DNA of 64,000 nucleotides, taken from the NCBI GenBank assembly GCA_900548505.1, contig URKI01000001.1:22748-86747 (forward strand). The letters are read 5' to 3'. Each line of letters starts with the position of its first letter. Positions within the stretch are counted from its first letter, which is position 1. Under the pieces are notes generated by a model. The model was not told where the DNA came from, ran no database searches, and was given only the letters and a program-made list of their open reading frames with translations. The position numbers and the translations under genes were made by a program. Positions 42,248 through 51,671 of the stretch are shown in pieces. This DNA comes from an uncultured Oscillibacter sp. (GTDB lineage Bacteria > Bacillota > Clostridia > Oscillospirales > Oscillospiraceae).

Positions 42248-43486
42248 TTGGAAACCGGGATTCATAATACCTCGGAGATCGGCCGTCTGCGGCAGGTGAT
42301 GCTGCACCGCCCGGGCGCGGAGCTGGAAAACCTCATGCCCGAATATCTGGAGCGGCTGCTGTTTGACGACATTCCCTATCTGAAAGAAGCGCAAAAAGAA
42401 CACGACGCCTTTGCCGACTGCCTGCGGGCCCAGGGCGTGGAAGTGGTGTACCTTGGGGACCTGGTGGTGGAGTCGCTGACAGACGGCGATGTGCGCCGGG
42501 ACTTCATCCGCCAGTTCCTGGACGAGGCGGACATCCGGGAGGCCCGTATGCGGGAAAGTCTGGAAGAATACCTCTCCGCCATGCCGGACCGGGAGATGGT
42601 GGCCACCATGATGGCGGGCGTGCGGAAAGAGCAGCTGCGCACCGGCAGCGCGCGCTTGGGGGACTACCTCTCCGCCGCCGACAGCTACCCCTTTGCCGTG
42701 GACCCTATGCCCAACCTCTATTTTACCCGGGACCCCTTTGCCACCATCGGCACCGGCGTCTCCATCCACAAGATGCACACCCCCACCCGCAACCGGGAGA
42801 CCCTCTTCGGCAAATTCATCTTTGAGCACCATCCCCTCTACAAAAATGCCCCCCGCTGGTACGACCGGGCTGAGACCACCTCTCTGGAGGGCGGCGACAT
42901 TCTGGTTCTCTCGCCCCAGGTGCTGGCCGTGGGCATCTCCCAGCGCACCCGGGAGGACTCCATCGACGCCCTGGCGGAGACCGTGCTCTCCCACAGCAAG
43001 ACCTTCCGCAAGATCCTGGCGTTCAACATCCCCAAGACCCGCTCGTTCATGCACCTGGACACGGTGTTCACCATGGTGGACTGCGATAAGTTCACCGTCC
43101 ATCCCAATATCCTCTCCAGCATCACCGTGTTCGTCATGGAGCTGGATGAGAACCGGAAGATGACCATCCGCCAGGAGGACGGCCGTCTGGAGGACATCCT
43201 CAAAGAGCATCTGGGCCTCGATCACGTGACGCTGATCCCCTGCGGACAGGGCAGCGAGATCGACGCCGCCCGGGAGCAGTGGAGCGACGGGTCCAATACG
43301 CTGGCCATCGCCCCCGGCGAGGTGGTGGTCTACTCCCGCAACTACGTGACCAACCGCTCGCTGGAAGAGGCAGGCGTCCGCATCCACACCATCCCCAGCG
43401 CCGAGCTGAGCCGGGGCCGGGGCGGCCCCCGGTGCATGTCCATGCCCCTTTGGCGGGACGACCCGGTCTGCGGCAAACAAAACTGA
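42248..43486 (+). CDS. arcA: Arginine deiminase
   Basis: Hydrolyses arginine to citrulline and ammonia. The 412-residue protein has GIHNTSEIGRLRQVMLHRPG, PMPNLYFTRDPFATIG, the catalytic FMHLDTVFTMVD (His) and GGPRCMSMPL (Cys of the catalytic triad near the C-terminus). The TTG start at 42248 is preferred: AAAGGAG (42231-42237) lies 10 bases before it, and the protein then begins like other deiminases; ATG 42179 would add 23 atypical residues. Head of an arc-type cluster with ornithine carbamoyltransferase and a transporter. Confidence 0.93.
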   Translation: METGIHNTSEIGRLRQVMLHRPGAELENLMPEYLERLLFDDIPYLKEAQKEHDAFADCLRAQGVEVVYLGDLVVESLTDGDVRRDFIRQFLDEADIREARMRESLEEYLSAMPDREMVATMMAGVRKEQLRTGSARLGDYLSAADSYPFAVDPMPNLYFTRDPFATIGTGVSIHKMHTPTRNRETLFGKFIFEHHPLYKNAPRWYDRAETTSLEGGDILVLSPQVLAVGISQRTREDSIDALAETVLSHSKTFRKILAFNIPKTRSFMHLDTVFTMVDCDKFTVHPNILSSITVFVMELDENRKMTIRQEDGRLEDILKEHLGLDHVTLIPCGQGSEIDAAREQWSDGSNTLAIAPGEVVVYSRNYVTNRSLEEAGVRIHTIPSAELSRGRGGPRCMSMPLWRDDPVCGKQN

Positions 43487-43506
43487 GAAAATAAGGAGCG
43501 TATACT

Positions 43507-44505
43507 ATGGCAGTCAATCTGAAAGGACGCAGCTTCCTCACCCTGGAGGATTTCACCCCCGGCGAGATCCGTTATCTTCTGGACCTGGGCCACGACCTGA
43601 AAGCAAAGCGCCGAGCCGGTATCTCCGGCCACGCCCTGGAGGGCAAGCACATCGTGCTGCTGTTTGAAAAGACCTCCACCCGCACCCGGTGCTCTTTCGA
43701 GGTAGCAGCCACCCAGGAGGGCGCCCATGTGACCTATCTGGACGCGGGCAGCTCCCAGATGGGCAAAAAGGAGTCTCTGGAGGACTCCGCCAAGGTGCTG
43801 GGCCGGTTCTTCGACGGCATCGAGTACCGTGGCTTTGCCCAGAAGGTGGTGGAGGACCTGGCCAAGTACTCCGGCGTGCCCGTGTGGAACGGCCTGACCG
43901 ACGCGGACCACCCCACCCAGATCCTGGCGGACATGATGACCATCGAGGAGCACTGCGCCAAGCCCCTGCGGGAGGTGAAGGTAGTGTTCCCCGGCGACGT
44001 GCGCAACAACATGTGCTACGCCTGGATGTTCGGCGCCGCCAAGATGGGCATGCACTTCGTGGGCCTTGGCCCCCAGGAGCTGGCCCGGGAGATGGACGAC
44101 GCCCTGGTACGCCGGGTGCAGGACATCGCCCTGGGTACCGGCGCCACCATCGAGATCACCCACGACCCCGCCTGCTTGAAAGGCGCCGACGTGATCTACG
44201 GCGACATCTGGGCCTCTATGGGCGAGGAGGATCTGATCCCCAAGCGGGCCGAGCTGCTCTCCCCCTACCGGGTGACGGAAGAGACGCTGAAGGCCACCGG
44301 CAACCCCAACGTGCTGTATCTCCACTGCCTGCCCTCCTTCCACGACTTTGAGACAAAGCTTGCCAAGGAGTGGAAGGACAAGGGCGTGGACATCCGGGAG
44401 GTCACCGACGAGGTATTCCGCAGCCGCCACAGCGTGGTGTTCGACGAGGCAGAAAACCGTATGCACTCCATCAAGGCCGTGCTGGTAGCCACCATCGGGA
44501 AATAA
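43507..44505 (+). CDS. arcB: Ornithine carbamoyltransferase (catabolic arrangement)
   Basis: The 332-residue protein has FEKTSTRTRCSFEVAA (carbamoyl phosphate), WNGLTDADHPTQILADMMT and LHCLPSFHDFET (HCLP ornithine loop). In the deiminase pathway it runs in reverse, splitting citrulline to ornithine and carbamoyl phosphate. It starts 20 bases after arcA. Sequence alone does not separate anabolic from catabolic forms; the assignment rests on the gene order. Confidence 0.93.
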   Translation: MAVNLKGRSFLTLEDFTPGEIRYLLDLGHDLKAKRRAGISGHALEGKHIVLLFEKTSTRTRCSFEVAATQEGAHVTYLDAGSSQMGKKESLEDSAKVLGRFFDGIEYRGFAQKVVEDLAKYSGVPVWNGLTDADHPTQILADMMTIEEHCAKPLREVKVVFPGDVRNNMCYAWMFGAAKMGMHFVGLGPQELAREMDDALVRRVQDIALGTGATIEITHDPACLKGADVIYGDIWASMGEEDLIPKRAELLSPYRVTEETLKATGNPNVLYLHCLPSFHDFETKLAKEWKDKGVDIREVTDEVFRSRHSVVFDEAENRMHSIKAVLVATIGK

Positions 44506-44517
44506 GGAGCTGATCGT

Positions 44518-45906
44518 TTGGAAAAGTCCAGGTTCCGCATGCCCACGGCCTACACCATCTTGTTTCTGCTCATCATCGCGGTGGCAATTTCCACCTGGCT
44601 CATTCCCGCCGGCACCTATGAATATGTGGACGGCGTGCCCCAGGCGGGCACCTACCGCCCCGCGCCCGCGTCCCCCCAGGGACCGGGCGCCGTGGCAAAG
44701 GCCGCGTTCTCCGGCTTTTACGAGGCGGTGGACGTTTGCGTGTTCATTTTGATGGTGGGCGGCTTTTTGAGCGTGGTCATGAAAACCGGCGCCGTGGACG
44801 CGGGCGTGGGCAGCGTCATCCGCCGCCTGGGCGGCCGGGAACAGTGGCTCATCCCCATTCTCATGGTGTTTTTCGGCCTGGGCGGCACCACCTACGGCAT
44901 GTGGGAGGAGACCATGGCCTTCTATCCCCTGCTGATCCCGGTGTTTCTGGCGGCAGGCTATGACGCGGTGGTGGGCATCGCCGTCATCATGCTGGGCGCC
45001 GGCGCCGGCGTCATCAGCTCCACGGTGAACCCCTTTGCCACCGGCATCGCCGCAGGCTTTGCCGGCGTGTCCCTGGGCGACGGCATTTTGCTGCGGGCCA
45101 TCCAGTGGGTGGTGTTTGAGGGTGCCGCCATCTGGTATGTGTCCGCCTATGCCGCCCGGGTGAAGAAAAATCCCTCCCGCTCCGTGGTGGGCGTGGGCGC
45201 TGGCAAGCTCCAGGTGAGCATGGAGCAGTCCGTCCCGTTCACGCCCCGCCGCAAGGCCATCATGGCGGTGTTCGCCCTCATTTTCCTCATCATGACCTAC
45301 GCCGTCATCCCCTTTGACGAGATGGGCCTCCCCCTGCCCACCCTGGGCTGGTGGTTCCCGGAGCTCAGCGCCCTGTTTTTGGTGGGCGGCATTGTAGTTG
45401 GGCTCATGGACCGCATGGGGGAGGAGGAACTGGTGGACACCTTCGTGGCCGGCTGTGCCGACCTTCTGGGTGTGGCCCTTATCATCGGCATCAGCCGGGG
45501 CATCACTGTGCTCATGAACGACGGCAAGATCACCGACACCATCCTCCACTGGGGCGAGGCCGCCCTCTCCGGGGCAGGCCCCATCCAGTTCGTGCTGCTG
45601 GTATATCTTCTGTATCTGCCCCTCTCGGTGCTGATCCCGTCCTCGTCGGGCCTTGCCACGCTGTCCGTGCCCATTCTGGCACCCCTGGCCAAGTTCGCAG
45701 GAGTGAGCGGCGCGTTGGTGGTGACGGCGTTCCAGTCCGCCTCCGGCCTGGTAAACCTTATCACCCCCACCGCCGCCGTGGTCATGGGCGCCTTGGCCCT
45801 GGGCCATGTGCCCTATGACCGCTGGCTCAAGTTCTCCTGGAAGCTCATTGCCCTCTTTGCGGCGCTGACCGTCCTCTTTTTAATGGCGGGCGTGGTGCTG
45901 GGATAA
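44518..45906 (+). CDS. YfcC-family transporter, probable arginine/ornithine or peptide transporter
   Basis: The 462-residue polytopic protein has the YfcC/ArcD2-like pattern: IAVAISTWLIPAGTYEYVDG at the start, ILMVGGFLSVVMKTGAVDAG, GLGGTTYGMWEETMAFYPLLIPVFLA, a STVNPFATGIAAGFAG segment and VLIPSSSGLATLSVPILAPL. Its place in the arc cluster suggests arginine:ornithine exchange (inference). TTG start 44518 follows AAGGAG at about 8 bases. Confidence 0.85.
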   Translation: MEKSRFRMPTAYTILFLLIIAVAISTWLIPAGTYEYVDGVPQAGTYRPAPASPQGPGAVAKAAFSGFYEAVDVCVFILMVGGFLSVVMKTGAVDAGVGSVIRRLGGREQWLIPILMVFFGLGGTTYGMWEETMAFYPLLIPVFLAAGYDAVVGIAVIMLGAGAGVISSTVNPFATGIAAGFAGVSLGDGILLRAIQWVVFEGAAIWYVSAYAARVKKNPSRSVVGVGAGKLQVSMEQSVPFTPRRKAIMAVFALIFLIMTYAVIPFDEMGLPLPTLGWWFPELSALFLVGGIVVGLMDRMGEEELVDTFVAGCADLLGVALIIGISRGITVLMNDGKITDTILHWGEAALSGAGPIQFVLLVYLLYLPLSVLIPSSSGLATLSVPILAPLAKFAGVSGALVVTAFQSASGLVNLITPTAAVVMGALALGHVPYDRWLKFSWKLIALFAALTVLFLMAGVVLG

Positions 45907-45915
45907 CGCCGGCAG

Positions 45916-45957
45916 CCCATAAAAAAAGAACCGCTTTCGCGGTTCTTTTTTTATGGG
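45916..45957. terminator. Bidirectional terminator between the arc cluster and ftsH
   Basis: A perfect 19-bp stem, 45916-45934 with 45939-45957 around loop TTTC, has poly-A and poly-T arms, so it works on both strands and ends directly at the ftsH stop codon. Confidence 0.96.
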
Positions 45958-47817
45958 TTACAGAGGCAGCTCTTTTTCTTCCGTTTCGCCAAACACGGCC
46001 AAAAACTCCGAGCGCTCCATGGTCTCGTGCTCCAGCAGGTACCGGGCCACGGTCTCCAGCGCCTCTCTCTGCTCCCGGAGGATCTCCTCGCAGCGGTCGT
46101 AGGCATTGCCCACCACCCGCTGGACCTCCCGGTCGATCTGGGCGGCCACCGCCTCAGAGTAGCTGCGGCCCTGGGTCATGGTACGGCCGATGAACACCTC
46201 ATCGTGGCCAGACTCGAAGGACACGGTGCCGATCTCGTCGCTCATGCCGTAGCTGGCCACCATCTTCCGGGCGATCTGGCTGGCCCGCTGGATGTCGTTG
46301 CTGGCGCCGGTGGAGATATCGCCCAGGCACAGCTTCTCCGCCACCCGGCCGCCCAAAAGCGCCACGATCTGGTCCTCCATGTACCGCTTGGAGAGGTAGG
46401 AACGGTCCTCCTCGGGAAGGGAGATGGTCATGCCACCGGCCTGTCCCCGGGGCACGATGGTAATCTGGGTGACGGGGTCGTGATCGGGCAGAGCGTGCAT
46501 GACCACCGCGTGACCGGCCTCGTGATAGGCGGTCAGCTCCCGCTCGTGGGGCGGGATGACCCGGCTGCGCTTCTCCGGGCCGGCGATGACCTTGATCTCC
46601 GCCTCCTTGAGATCCGCCATGGAGATATAGGGATGGCCCTTGCGGGCGGCCAGCAGCGCGCCCTCGTTGATGAGGTTCTCCAGGTCCGCACCGGTGAAGC
46701 CGGGCGTACCCTGGGCCAGGCGCTTGAGGTCCACGTCCTCGGCAAGGGGCTTGCCCCGCACATGCACCCGGAGGATCTCCTCCCGGCCCCGGATGTCCGG
46801 CAGACCTACATACACCTGCCGGTCGAACCGGCCGGGACGCAGCAGCGCCGGGTCCAGTACGTCGGCCCGGTTGGTGGCCGCCAGGACCACCACGCCCTCA
46901 TTGGCGGCAAAGCCGTCCATCTCCACCAGCAGCTGGTTGAGGGTCTGCTCCCGCTCGTCGTGTCCGCCGCCCAGGCCCGTGCCGCGCTGGCGGCCCACGG
47001 CGTCGATCTCGTCGATAAAGACGATGGCGGGGGAGTTTTTCTTGGCCTGGTCAAAGAGGTCCCGCACGCGGCTGGCGCCTACGCCCACGTACAGCTCCAC
47101 AAAGTCGGAGCCGGAGATGGACAAAAAGCCCACGCCCGCCTCGCCGGCCACCGCCTTGGCAAGCAGCGTCTTACCGGTGCCCGGAGGGCCCACCAGCAGC
47201 ACGCCCTTGGGGATGCGGGCCCCCAAGGCGATATACTTCTTGGGGTCTTTCAAAAACTCCACGATCTCTTGGAGCTCTTCTTTTTCCTCGTCGGCGCCGG
47301 CCACATCCTCAAAGGTGACCTTTTTGTCCTTGTCCGTCAGCATCCGGGTACGGGCCGCGCCGAACTTGGCCATCCGGTCTGCGCCCATGCCGCCCTGGGT
47401 GCGGGCGATCATGAAATACCACATGAGGGCCAGCACCACCGCCGTCAGCACCCACGGCAGCAGCACCTCCAGCCAGTTGGTAGTCTCCGGCGGGGGATAG
47501 TCGTAGCTTTTGATGATCCCCTTGGCGCTCTGCTCCTTCACCAGGTCATCCAGCTGGTCATAAAAGAGCTGGAAGTCGTGGAGCCGGTAGCGCACGGTCT
47601 TGGAGCCGTTCAGCTCGTCCGTGAGGTTCATGGTGAGGGTATTGTTGGCGTCAATGGTAAAGGACTCCACCCGTTCCTGCTGGAACAGCTGGTAGACCTG
47701 GGCATAGTCCAGCTGGGTCCCCCGGGTGTCCGCCTGCCACAGCCAGCTCAGGCACACCACGATCACCAGGACCAAAAAGACGAAGCTGAAGCCCGACGCT
47801 CTGTTCTGCTTTGTCAC
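45958..47817 (-). CDS. ftsH: ATP-dependent zinc metalloprotease FtsH
   Basis: The 619-residue membrane protease has two transmembrane segments (~9-27 and ~114-138) around an extracytoplasmic domain, an AAA+ domain with Walker A GPPGTGKT, Walker [12 protein letters not shown] and the [12 protein letters not shown], and a peptidase domain with HEAGHAV (zinc site). Degrades misfolded membrane and regulatory proteins. It follows tilS and hpt in a minus-strand block, the arrangement seen in many Firmicutes. Confidence 0.97.
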   Translation of the reverse strand: MTKQNRASGFSFVFLVLVIVVCLSWLWQADTRGTQLDYAQVYQLFQQERVESFTIDANNTLTMNLTDELNGSKTVRYRLHDFQLFYDQLDDLVKEQSAKGIIKSYDYPPPETTNWLEVLLPWVLTAVVLALMWYFMIARTQGGMGADRMAKFGAARTRMLTDKDKKVTFEDVAGADEEKEELQEIVEFLKDPKKYIALGARIPKGVLLVGPPGTGKTLLAKAVAGEAGVGFLSISGSDFVELYVGVGASRVRDLFDQAKKNSPAIVFIDEIDAVGRQRGTGLGGGHDEREQTLNQLLVEMDGFAANEGVVVLAATNRADVLDPALLRPGRFDRQVYVGLPDIRGREEILRVHVRGKPLAEDVDLKRLAQGTPGFTGADLENLINEGALLAARKGHPYISMADLKEAEIKVIAGPEKRSRVIPPHERELTAYHEAGHAVVMHALPDHDPVTQITIVPRGQAGGMTISLPEEDRSYLSKRYMEDQIVALLGGRVAEKLCLGDISTGASNDIQRASQIARKMVASYGMSDEIGTVSFESGHDEVFIGRTMTQGRSYSEAVAAQIDREVQRVVGNAYDRCEEILREQREALETVARYLLEHETMERSEFLAVFGETEEKELPL

Positions 47818-47888
47818 GAAACCGATTCCTCCTTACAAGCGGGCCGCCGCCTGCCCGGCAGCTCCCGCGCTCCGGCGCCGCCGGATTC

Positions 47889-48443
47889 TCACTGCTGGGT
47901 ATAGACCTCCGGCTTCAAAACGCCGATATAGGGCACGTTGCGGTACTGCTGGGCATAGTCCAGACCGTAGCCCACCACGAACTCGTCGGGCACCACAAAG
48001 CCGGCCAGGTCCGCCGTGATGGCCTTGGCCCGCCGGGCGGGCTTATCCAGCAGGGTGACGATGGTGATGGACGCGGCGCCCTTGGTGAGGAAGTACTCCT
48101 TCAAAAACGCCAGGGTGTTGCCGGAGTCCAGGATATCCTCCACAATGATCAGGTGCCGGCCGGTAATGTCCTGCTGGAGGTCGTGGGTGATCTGCACCCG
48201 GCCGGAGGACGTGGTGGCGTTCTGGTAGGAGCTGACGGCGATGAACTCTACGTCGCTCTTGACCTGGCAGGCACGCACCAGATCGGCCATGAACACGAAA
48301 GAGCCCTTCAGCACGCTGAGAAACAGCGGCTTTTTGTCGTGGAAGCGGTCATAGAGGATCTCTCCCATCTCCGCGATGCGCTCGCGCAGCTGCTCCTCCG
48401 TTACCAGCACCTTTAAAATGTCCTGTTCCATCTCACTTCTCAT
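47889..48443 (-). CDS. hpt: Hypoxanthine phosphoribosyltransferase
   Basis: Salvages hypoxanthine/guanine to IMP/GMP using PRPP. The 184-residue protein has the PRPP motif LIIVEDILDSGNTL and VLKGSFVFMADLVR, plus VGYGLDYAQQYRNVPYIGVL. The ATG at 48443 is 7 bases after a GGAG site and overlaps tilS by 11 bases. Confidence 0.95.
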   Translation of the reverse strand: MRSEMEQDILKVLVTEEQLRERIAEMGEILYDRFHDKKPLFLSVLKGSFVFMADLVRACQVKSDVEFIAVSSYQNATTSSGRVQITHDLQQDITGRHLIIVEDILDSGNTLAFLKEYFLTKGAASITIVTLLDKPARRAKAITADLAGFVVPDEFVVGYGLDYAQQYRNVPYIGVLKPEVYTQQ

Positions 48444-49803
48444 AAGTTTTCTCCTCTGTATCTTTCATAATTTGAATGAACCGGCAGGGGCCATCCCCCT
48501 CCGGCAAAAAACAAAGGTCCACGCCCAGCCCCCACACAGCGGCAAGGCGGTCTCCCACATAAATAGCGGGCAGCGATTCCCGCTGCGCAAGGGAGATCCC
48601 CCGGTCCAGACAAAGGCGCTTTACTGTGCGCCCGCCGCCGTGGGTCTCCGGCAGGGTCAGCCGCGCGCCTCCATCACAGGGGGCCACAGCCACGCGTTCT
48701 CCCGCCTGGCCGGGACAAAGGGCCACACCCTCCCCCGCCCGATGGTCCAGCAGTGTCACCGTATAGCCGCCCCAGTGCAGGGGGCAGTCCATCACCAGCT
48801 CTGCCCGGGTACGGGGCGGCGGTAAAGTCTCTAAAATCAAGCGGGATGCGGCCAGCCGGGCCGTCACGCCGTGGGGCAGGCTGATGCGGGCATCGTTGCC
48901 GTGGCCGGCCCACAGACACCCGATGGCTTCCAGGTGGACGGCGCCGATATCCCGGCGCCCTGTGCCCAGCAGGTCAAAAAGGCCCAGCAGCACCTTGGGC
49001 TGCAGAAACTCCGGCATCTCTGCCAGCTTCCCCAGGGGGATGGTCACCCGCCCCGGCTGGTGGGAGGCAGCGCGCAGATACCGCGCCGTCAGGTCCTCCA
49101 GTCCGGTCTCCATCTCCCGCAGGCGGCCGGCGGCGGCGCTCATATGCTCTGCCGCCCGGGGATTGATCCGCCGCAGCAGCGGCATGACCTCCAGCCGCAG
49201 CAGATTCCTATCCGCCGCGTCCGCACGGGCGTTGGTCTCGTCCTCCACATAGGGGATGTGGTGAGCGGCGGCATAGGCCGCCAGCGTATCCCGGGTAATT
49301 TGCAAAAACGGCCGAACGAGATTTCCCCGCCGGGCCGGAATGCCCGCAAGGCCCGCGCTCCCCGTGCCCCGGATCAGGTTCAGCAGCACGGTCTCGGCAT
49401 TGTCGTCGGCGTGGTGGGCGGTGAGGATGGCGTCATAGCCCTCCCGCTCCGCCGTGTCCTCCAAAAAGGCGTAGCGCAGCTTCCGGGCGGCGGCCTCCAT
49501 GGAAAGGCCCTCCGATGCCATGAGGGCGCGGGTGTCGCCCCGGCCCGCATAGTACGGGATGTTCCGCTCACCGCACCAGACGCGGACAAACTCCTCGTCC
49601 CGGTCCGCCGTCTCGCCCCGGAGCTGATGGTTGAAGTGGGCCGCCGCAGCCGTAAAGCCGGCCGAGGGGCCCCAGGTATCCAGAAAATACAAAAGGCACA
49701 TGGAATCCAGCCCGCCGGAGACGGCGCACAGCACCCGTGCCCCTGCCGGAAACTGCTGCCGGAGAAACTCCCTGGCGGGAGCGAGGTCATTCATCGTCCC
49801 CAT
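48433..49803 (-). CDS. tilS: tRNA(Ile)-lysidine synthetase
   Basis: Modifies C34 of the CAU-anticodon tRNA-Ile to lysidine. The 456-residue protein starts with the PP-loop ATPase motif VLCAVSGGLDSMCLLYFL, then HFNHQLRG and TAHHADDNAETVLLNLIRGTG, and ends with the TilS C-terminal domain. An alternative start (MND, 49794) is nearly as good. It overlaps dnaB and hpt. Confidence 0.94.
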   Translation of the reverse strand: MGTMNDLAPAREFLRQQFPAGARVLCAVSGGLDSMCLLYFLDTWGPSAGFTAAAAHFNHQLRGETADRDEEFVRVWCGERNIPYYAGRGDTRALMASEGLSMEAAARKLRYAFLEDTAEREGYDAILTAHHADDNAETVLLNLIRGTGSAGLAGIPARRGNLVRPFLQITRDTLAAYAAAHHIPYVEDETNARADAADRNLLRLEVMPLLRRINPRAAEHMSAAAGRLREMETGLEDLTARYLRAASHQPGRVTIPLGKLAEMPEFLQPKVLLGLFDLLGTGRRDIGAVHLEAIGCLWAGHGNDARISLPHGVTARLAASRLILETLPPPRTRAELVMDCPLHWGGYTVTLLDHRAGEGVALCPGQAGERVAVAPCDGGARLTLPETHGGGRTVKRLCLDRGISLAQRESLPAIYVGDRLAAVWGLGVDLCFLPEGDGPCRFIQIMKDTEEKTYEK

Positions 49804-51139
49804 AGCGGTTATCCAGCGTGGCGAAAGTGGTGTACTCCGGCATCCACCGCAGCTCTACCTTGCCGGTCTCGCCGTGGCGGTTCTTGGCCACGATGCACTC
49901 GGCGATGTTGTGCTTTTCTGTATCCTCATTATAATAGTCGTCCCGGTACAGGAAAAGAACGATGTCCGCGTCCTGCTCGATGGCGCCGGATTCACGCAGG
50001 TCCGAGAGCATGGGCCGCTTGTCGTCTCGCTTTTCGTTGGCACGGCTCAGCTGGCTCAGGCAGATGACCGGAATGTTCAGCTCCTTGGCCATGATCTTGA
50101 GCATACGGGACATATCGGACACCACCTGCTGGCGGCTCTCGCCACCGCCGCCCTTGCCGCCGGCGGAGGTCATCAATTGCAGATAGTCGATGACCACCAG
50201 GCCCAGATTGTCCAGCCGGCGGCACTTGGCGTTCATATCCGCCACGGAGAGCATGGGGTTATCGTCGATGCGGATGTCCACCGTGTTGAGGATGGAGGCC
50301 GCGCCGGCGATCTTCTCCCAGTCCGTCTCCCGCAGGGCGCCGGTCTTAAGCCGGTTATTCTCCACGCAGGCCTCAGAGCTCAGAAGCCGGGTGGCCAGCT
50401 GCTCCCGGGACATTTCCAGGGAGAACACGGCCACGGTCTTTTTCGTGCTCTTGGCCACGTTGAGGGCGATGTTCAATGCAAAGGAGGTCTTGCCCATGCC
50501 GGGACGGGCGGCCAGCAAAATAAGGTCCGACTTATTGAGGCCGGTGATCTTGTGGTCCACGGCGGAAAGGCCCGTGGAAAGGCCCGGCAGGTGGTTCTCG
50601 CTCTCGCTCATCTCGCTGAGCCGGTCCAGCACGTCCGGCAGCACCTGGCGCAGCGGCACCATGTCCTGGGCGCTCTGGCCCCGGCGCACGGCGTATACCT
50701 TCTGCTCCGCCATCTCCAGGATGTCGCCGGCCTCGCCCACGCCCTCCTGGACCATGGCGGTGATCTCCGCCGCCGCCTGGGCCACGCCCCGCAGCAGCGC
50801 CTTGTCCCGCACGATGGCGGCGTACTCCATAACGTTGGCGCTGGTGGGGGTGATCTCCATCAGCTGGGCCAGGTAGGAGCGGGTGGTGTTTTCGTCGTAG
50901 GTGCCGGCCTTCTGCATCTCCTCGCAGACGGTGATGCCGTCGATGGGCCGGGCGTAGGTGAACATGGAGTAGATGGTCTCAAAGATCTCCCGGTTCTGCC
51001 GGAGATAGAAATCACCGGGACGGAGCTTATCCATCACGTCCTTGACGCAGTCCGGGTCGATGAGCATGGAGCCCAGCACTGCCTGCTCTCCCTCCAGGGA
51101 GTGGGGCATCTGCCGCAGCAGCAAATCCTCATTGGCCAT
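49787..51139 (-). CDS. dnaB: Replicative DNA helicase
   Basis: The 450-residue hexameric helicase has the N-terminal DnaB domain (PHSLEGEQAVLGSMLIDPDCV), a RecA-like core with Walker A RPGMGKTSFALN, SLEMSREQLATRLLSSEA, VVIDYLQLM and QLSRANEKRDDKRPMLSDLRESGAIEQDADIV. ATG 51139 fits AGGAGGTG; GTG 51148 is too close to it. Second-to-third position in the gdpP-rplI-dnaB-tilS-hpt-ftsH block. Confidence 0.97.
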   Translation of the reverse strand: MANEDLLLRQMPHSLEGEQAVLGSMLIDPDCVKDVMDKLRPGDFYLRQNREIFETIYSMFTYARPIDGITVCEEMQKAGTYDENTTRSYLAQLMEITPTSANVMEYAAIVRDKALLRGVAQAAAEITAMVQEGVGEAGDILEMAEQKVYAVRRGQSAQDMVPLRQVLPDVLDRLSEMSESENHLPGLSTGLSAVDHKITGLNKSDLILLAARPGMGKTSFALNIALNVAKSTKKTVAVFSLEMSREQLATRLLSSEACVENNRLKTGALRETDWEKIAGAASILNTVDIRIDDNPMLSVADMNAKCRRLDNLGLVVIDYLQLMTSAGGKGGGGESRQQVVSDMSRMLKIMAKELNIPVICLSQLSRANEKRDDKRPMLSDLRESGAIEQDADIVLFLYRDDYYNEDTEKHNIAECIVAKNRHGETGKVELRWMPEYTTFATLDNRYGDDE

Positions 51140-51193
51140 GGTGTTCACCTCCTGGTCTCCGGGCGGCGCTCTCCGGCGCCGCTTCCGATGGTC

Positions 51194-51643
51194 TTACTTC
51201 TCCTCGTACACGGACACATACACAGTGCCCGACACCTCAAAGCCCAGCTTGGCCTTGACCTGATAGCTGCCGAAGGCCTTGATGGGCTCCTCCAGCACCA
51301 GCTTCTGCTTGGGGATGTCCAGGCCGAACTGGGCCTTGAGTCCCTCGCTGATCTCCTTGGTGGTGACGGCGCCGAACAGCCGCCCGCCGTTGCCGGCCTT
51401 GGCGGTGAGCTTCACCTGGCACTCCTTGAGCTTTTCGGCGGTGGCCTCGGCCTCAGCCTTCAGCCGGGCCTCCTCGGCCTTGCGGGCCTTCTCCTTGAGG
51501 TTCATGGTGTTGATGGCATCGGTGGTAGCGGCAATGGCCAGCTTCCGGGGCAGGAGGAAGTTGCGGGCATAGCCCTCGGAAACCTCCACCATCTGGCCCT
51601 TCTTGCCCTGGCCCTTCACATCCTGCTGCAAAATGACTTTCAT
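51194..51643 (-). CDS. rplI: 50S ribosomal protein L9
   Basis: The 149-residue protein begins [32 protein letters not shown], the L9 N-terminal domain, then a long connecting helix rich in Glu/Lys/Ala and the C-terminal domain with [12 protein letters not shown]. Located between gdpP and dnaB, as is usual in Firmicutes. Confidence 0.97.
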   Translation of the reverse strand: MKVILQQDVKGQGKKGQMVEVSEGYARNFLLPRKLAIAATTDAINTMNLKEKARKAEEARLKAEAEATAEKLKECQVKLTAKAGNGGRLFGAVTTKEISEGLKAQFGLDIPKQKLVLEEPIKAFGSYQVKAKLGFEVSGTVYVSVYEEK

Positions 51644-51671
51644 AACTGTTTCTCCTTATTTCATGGTCTGA

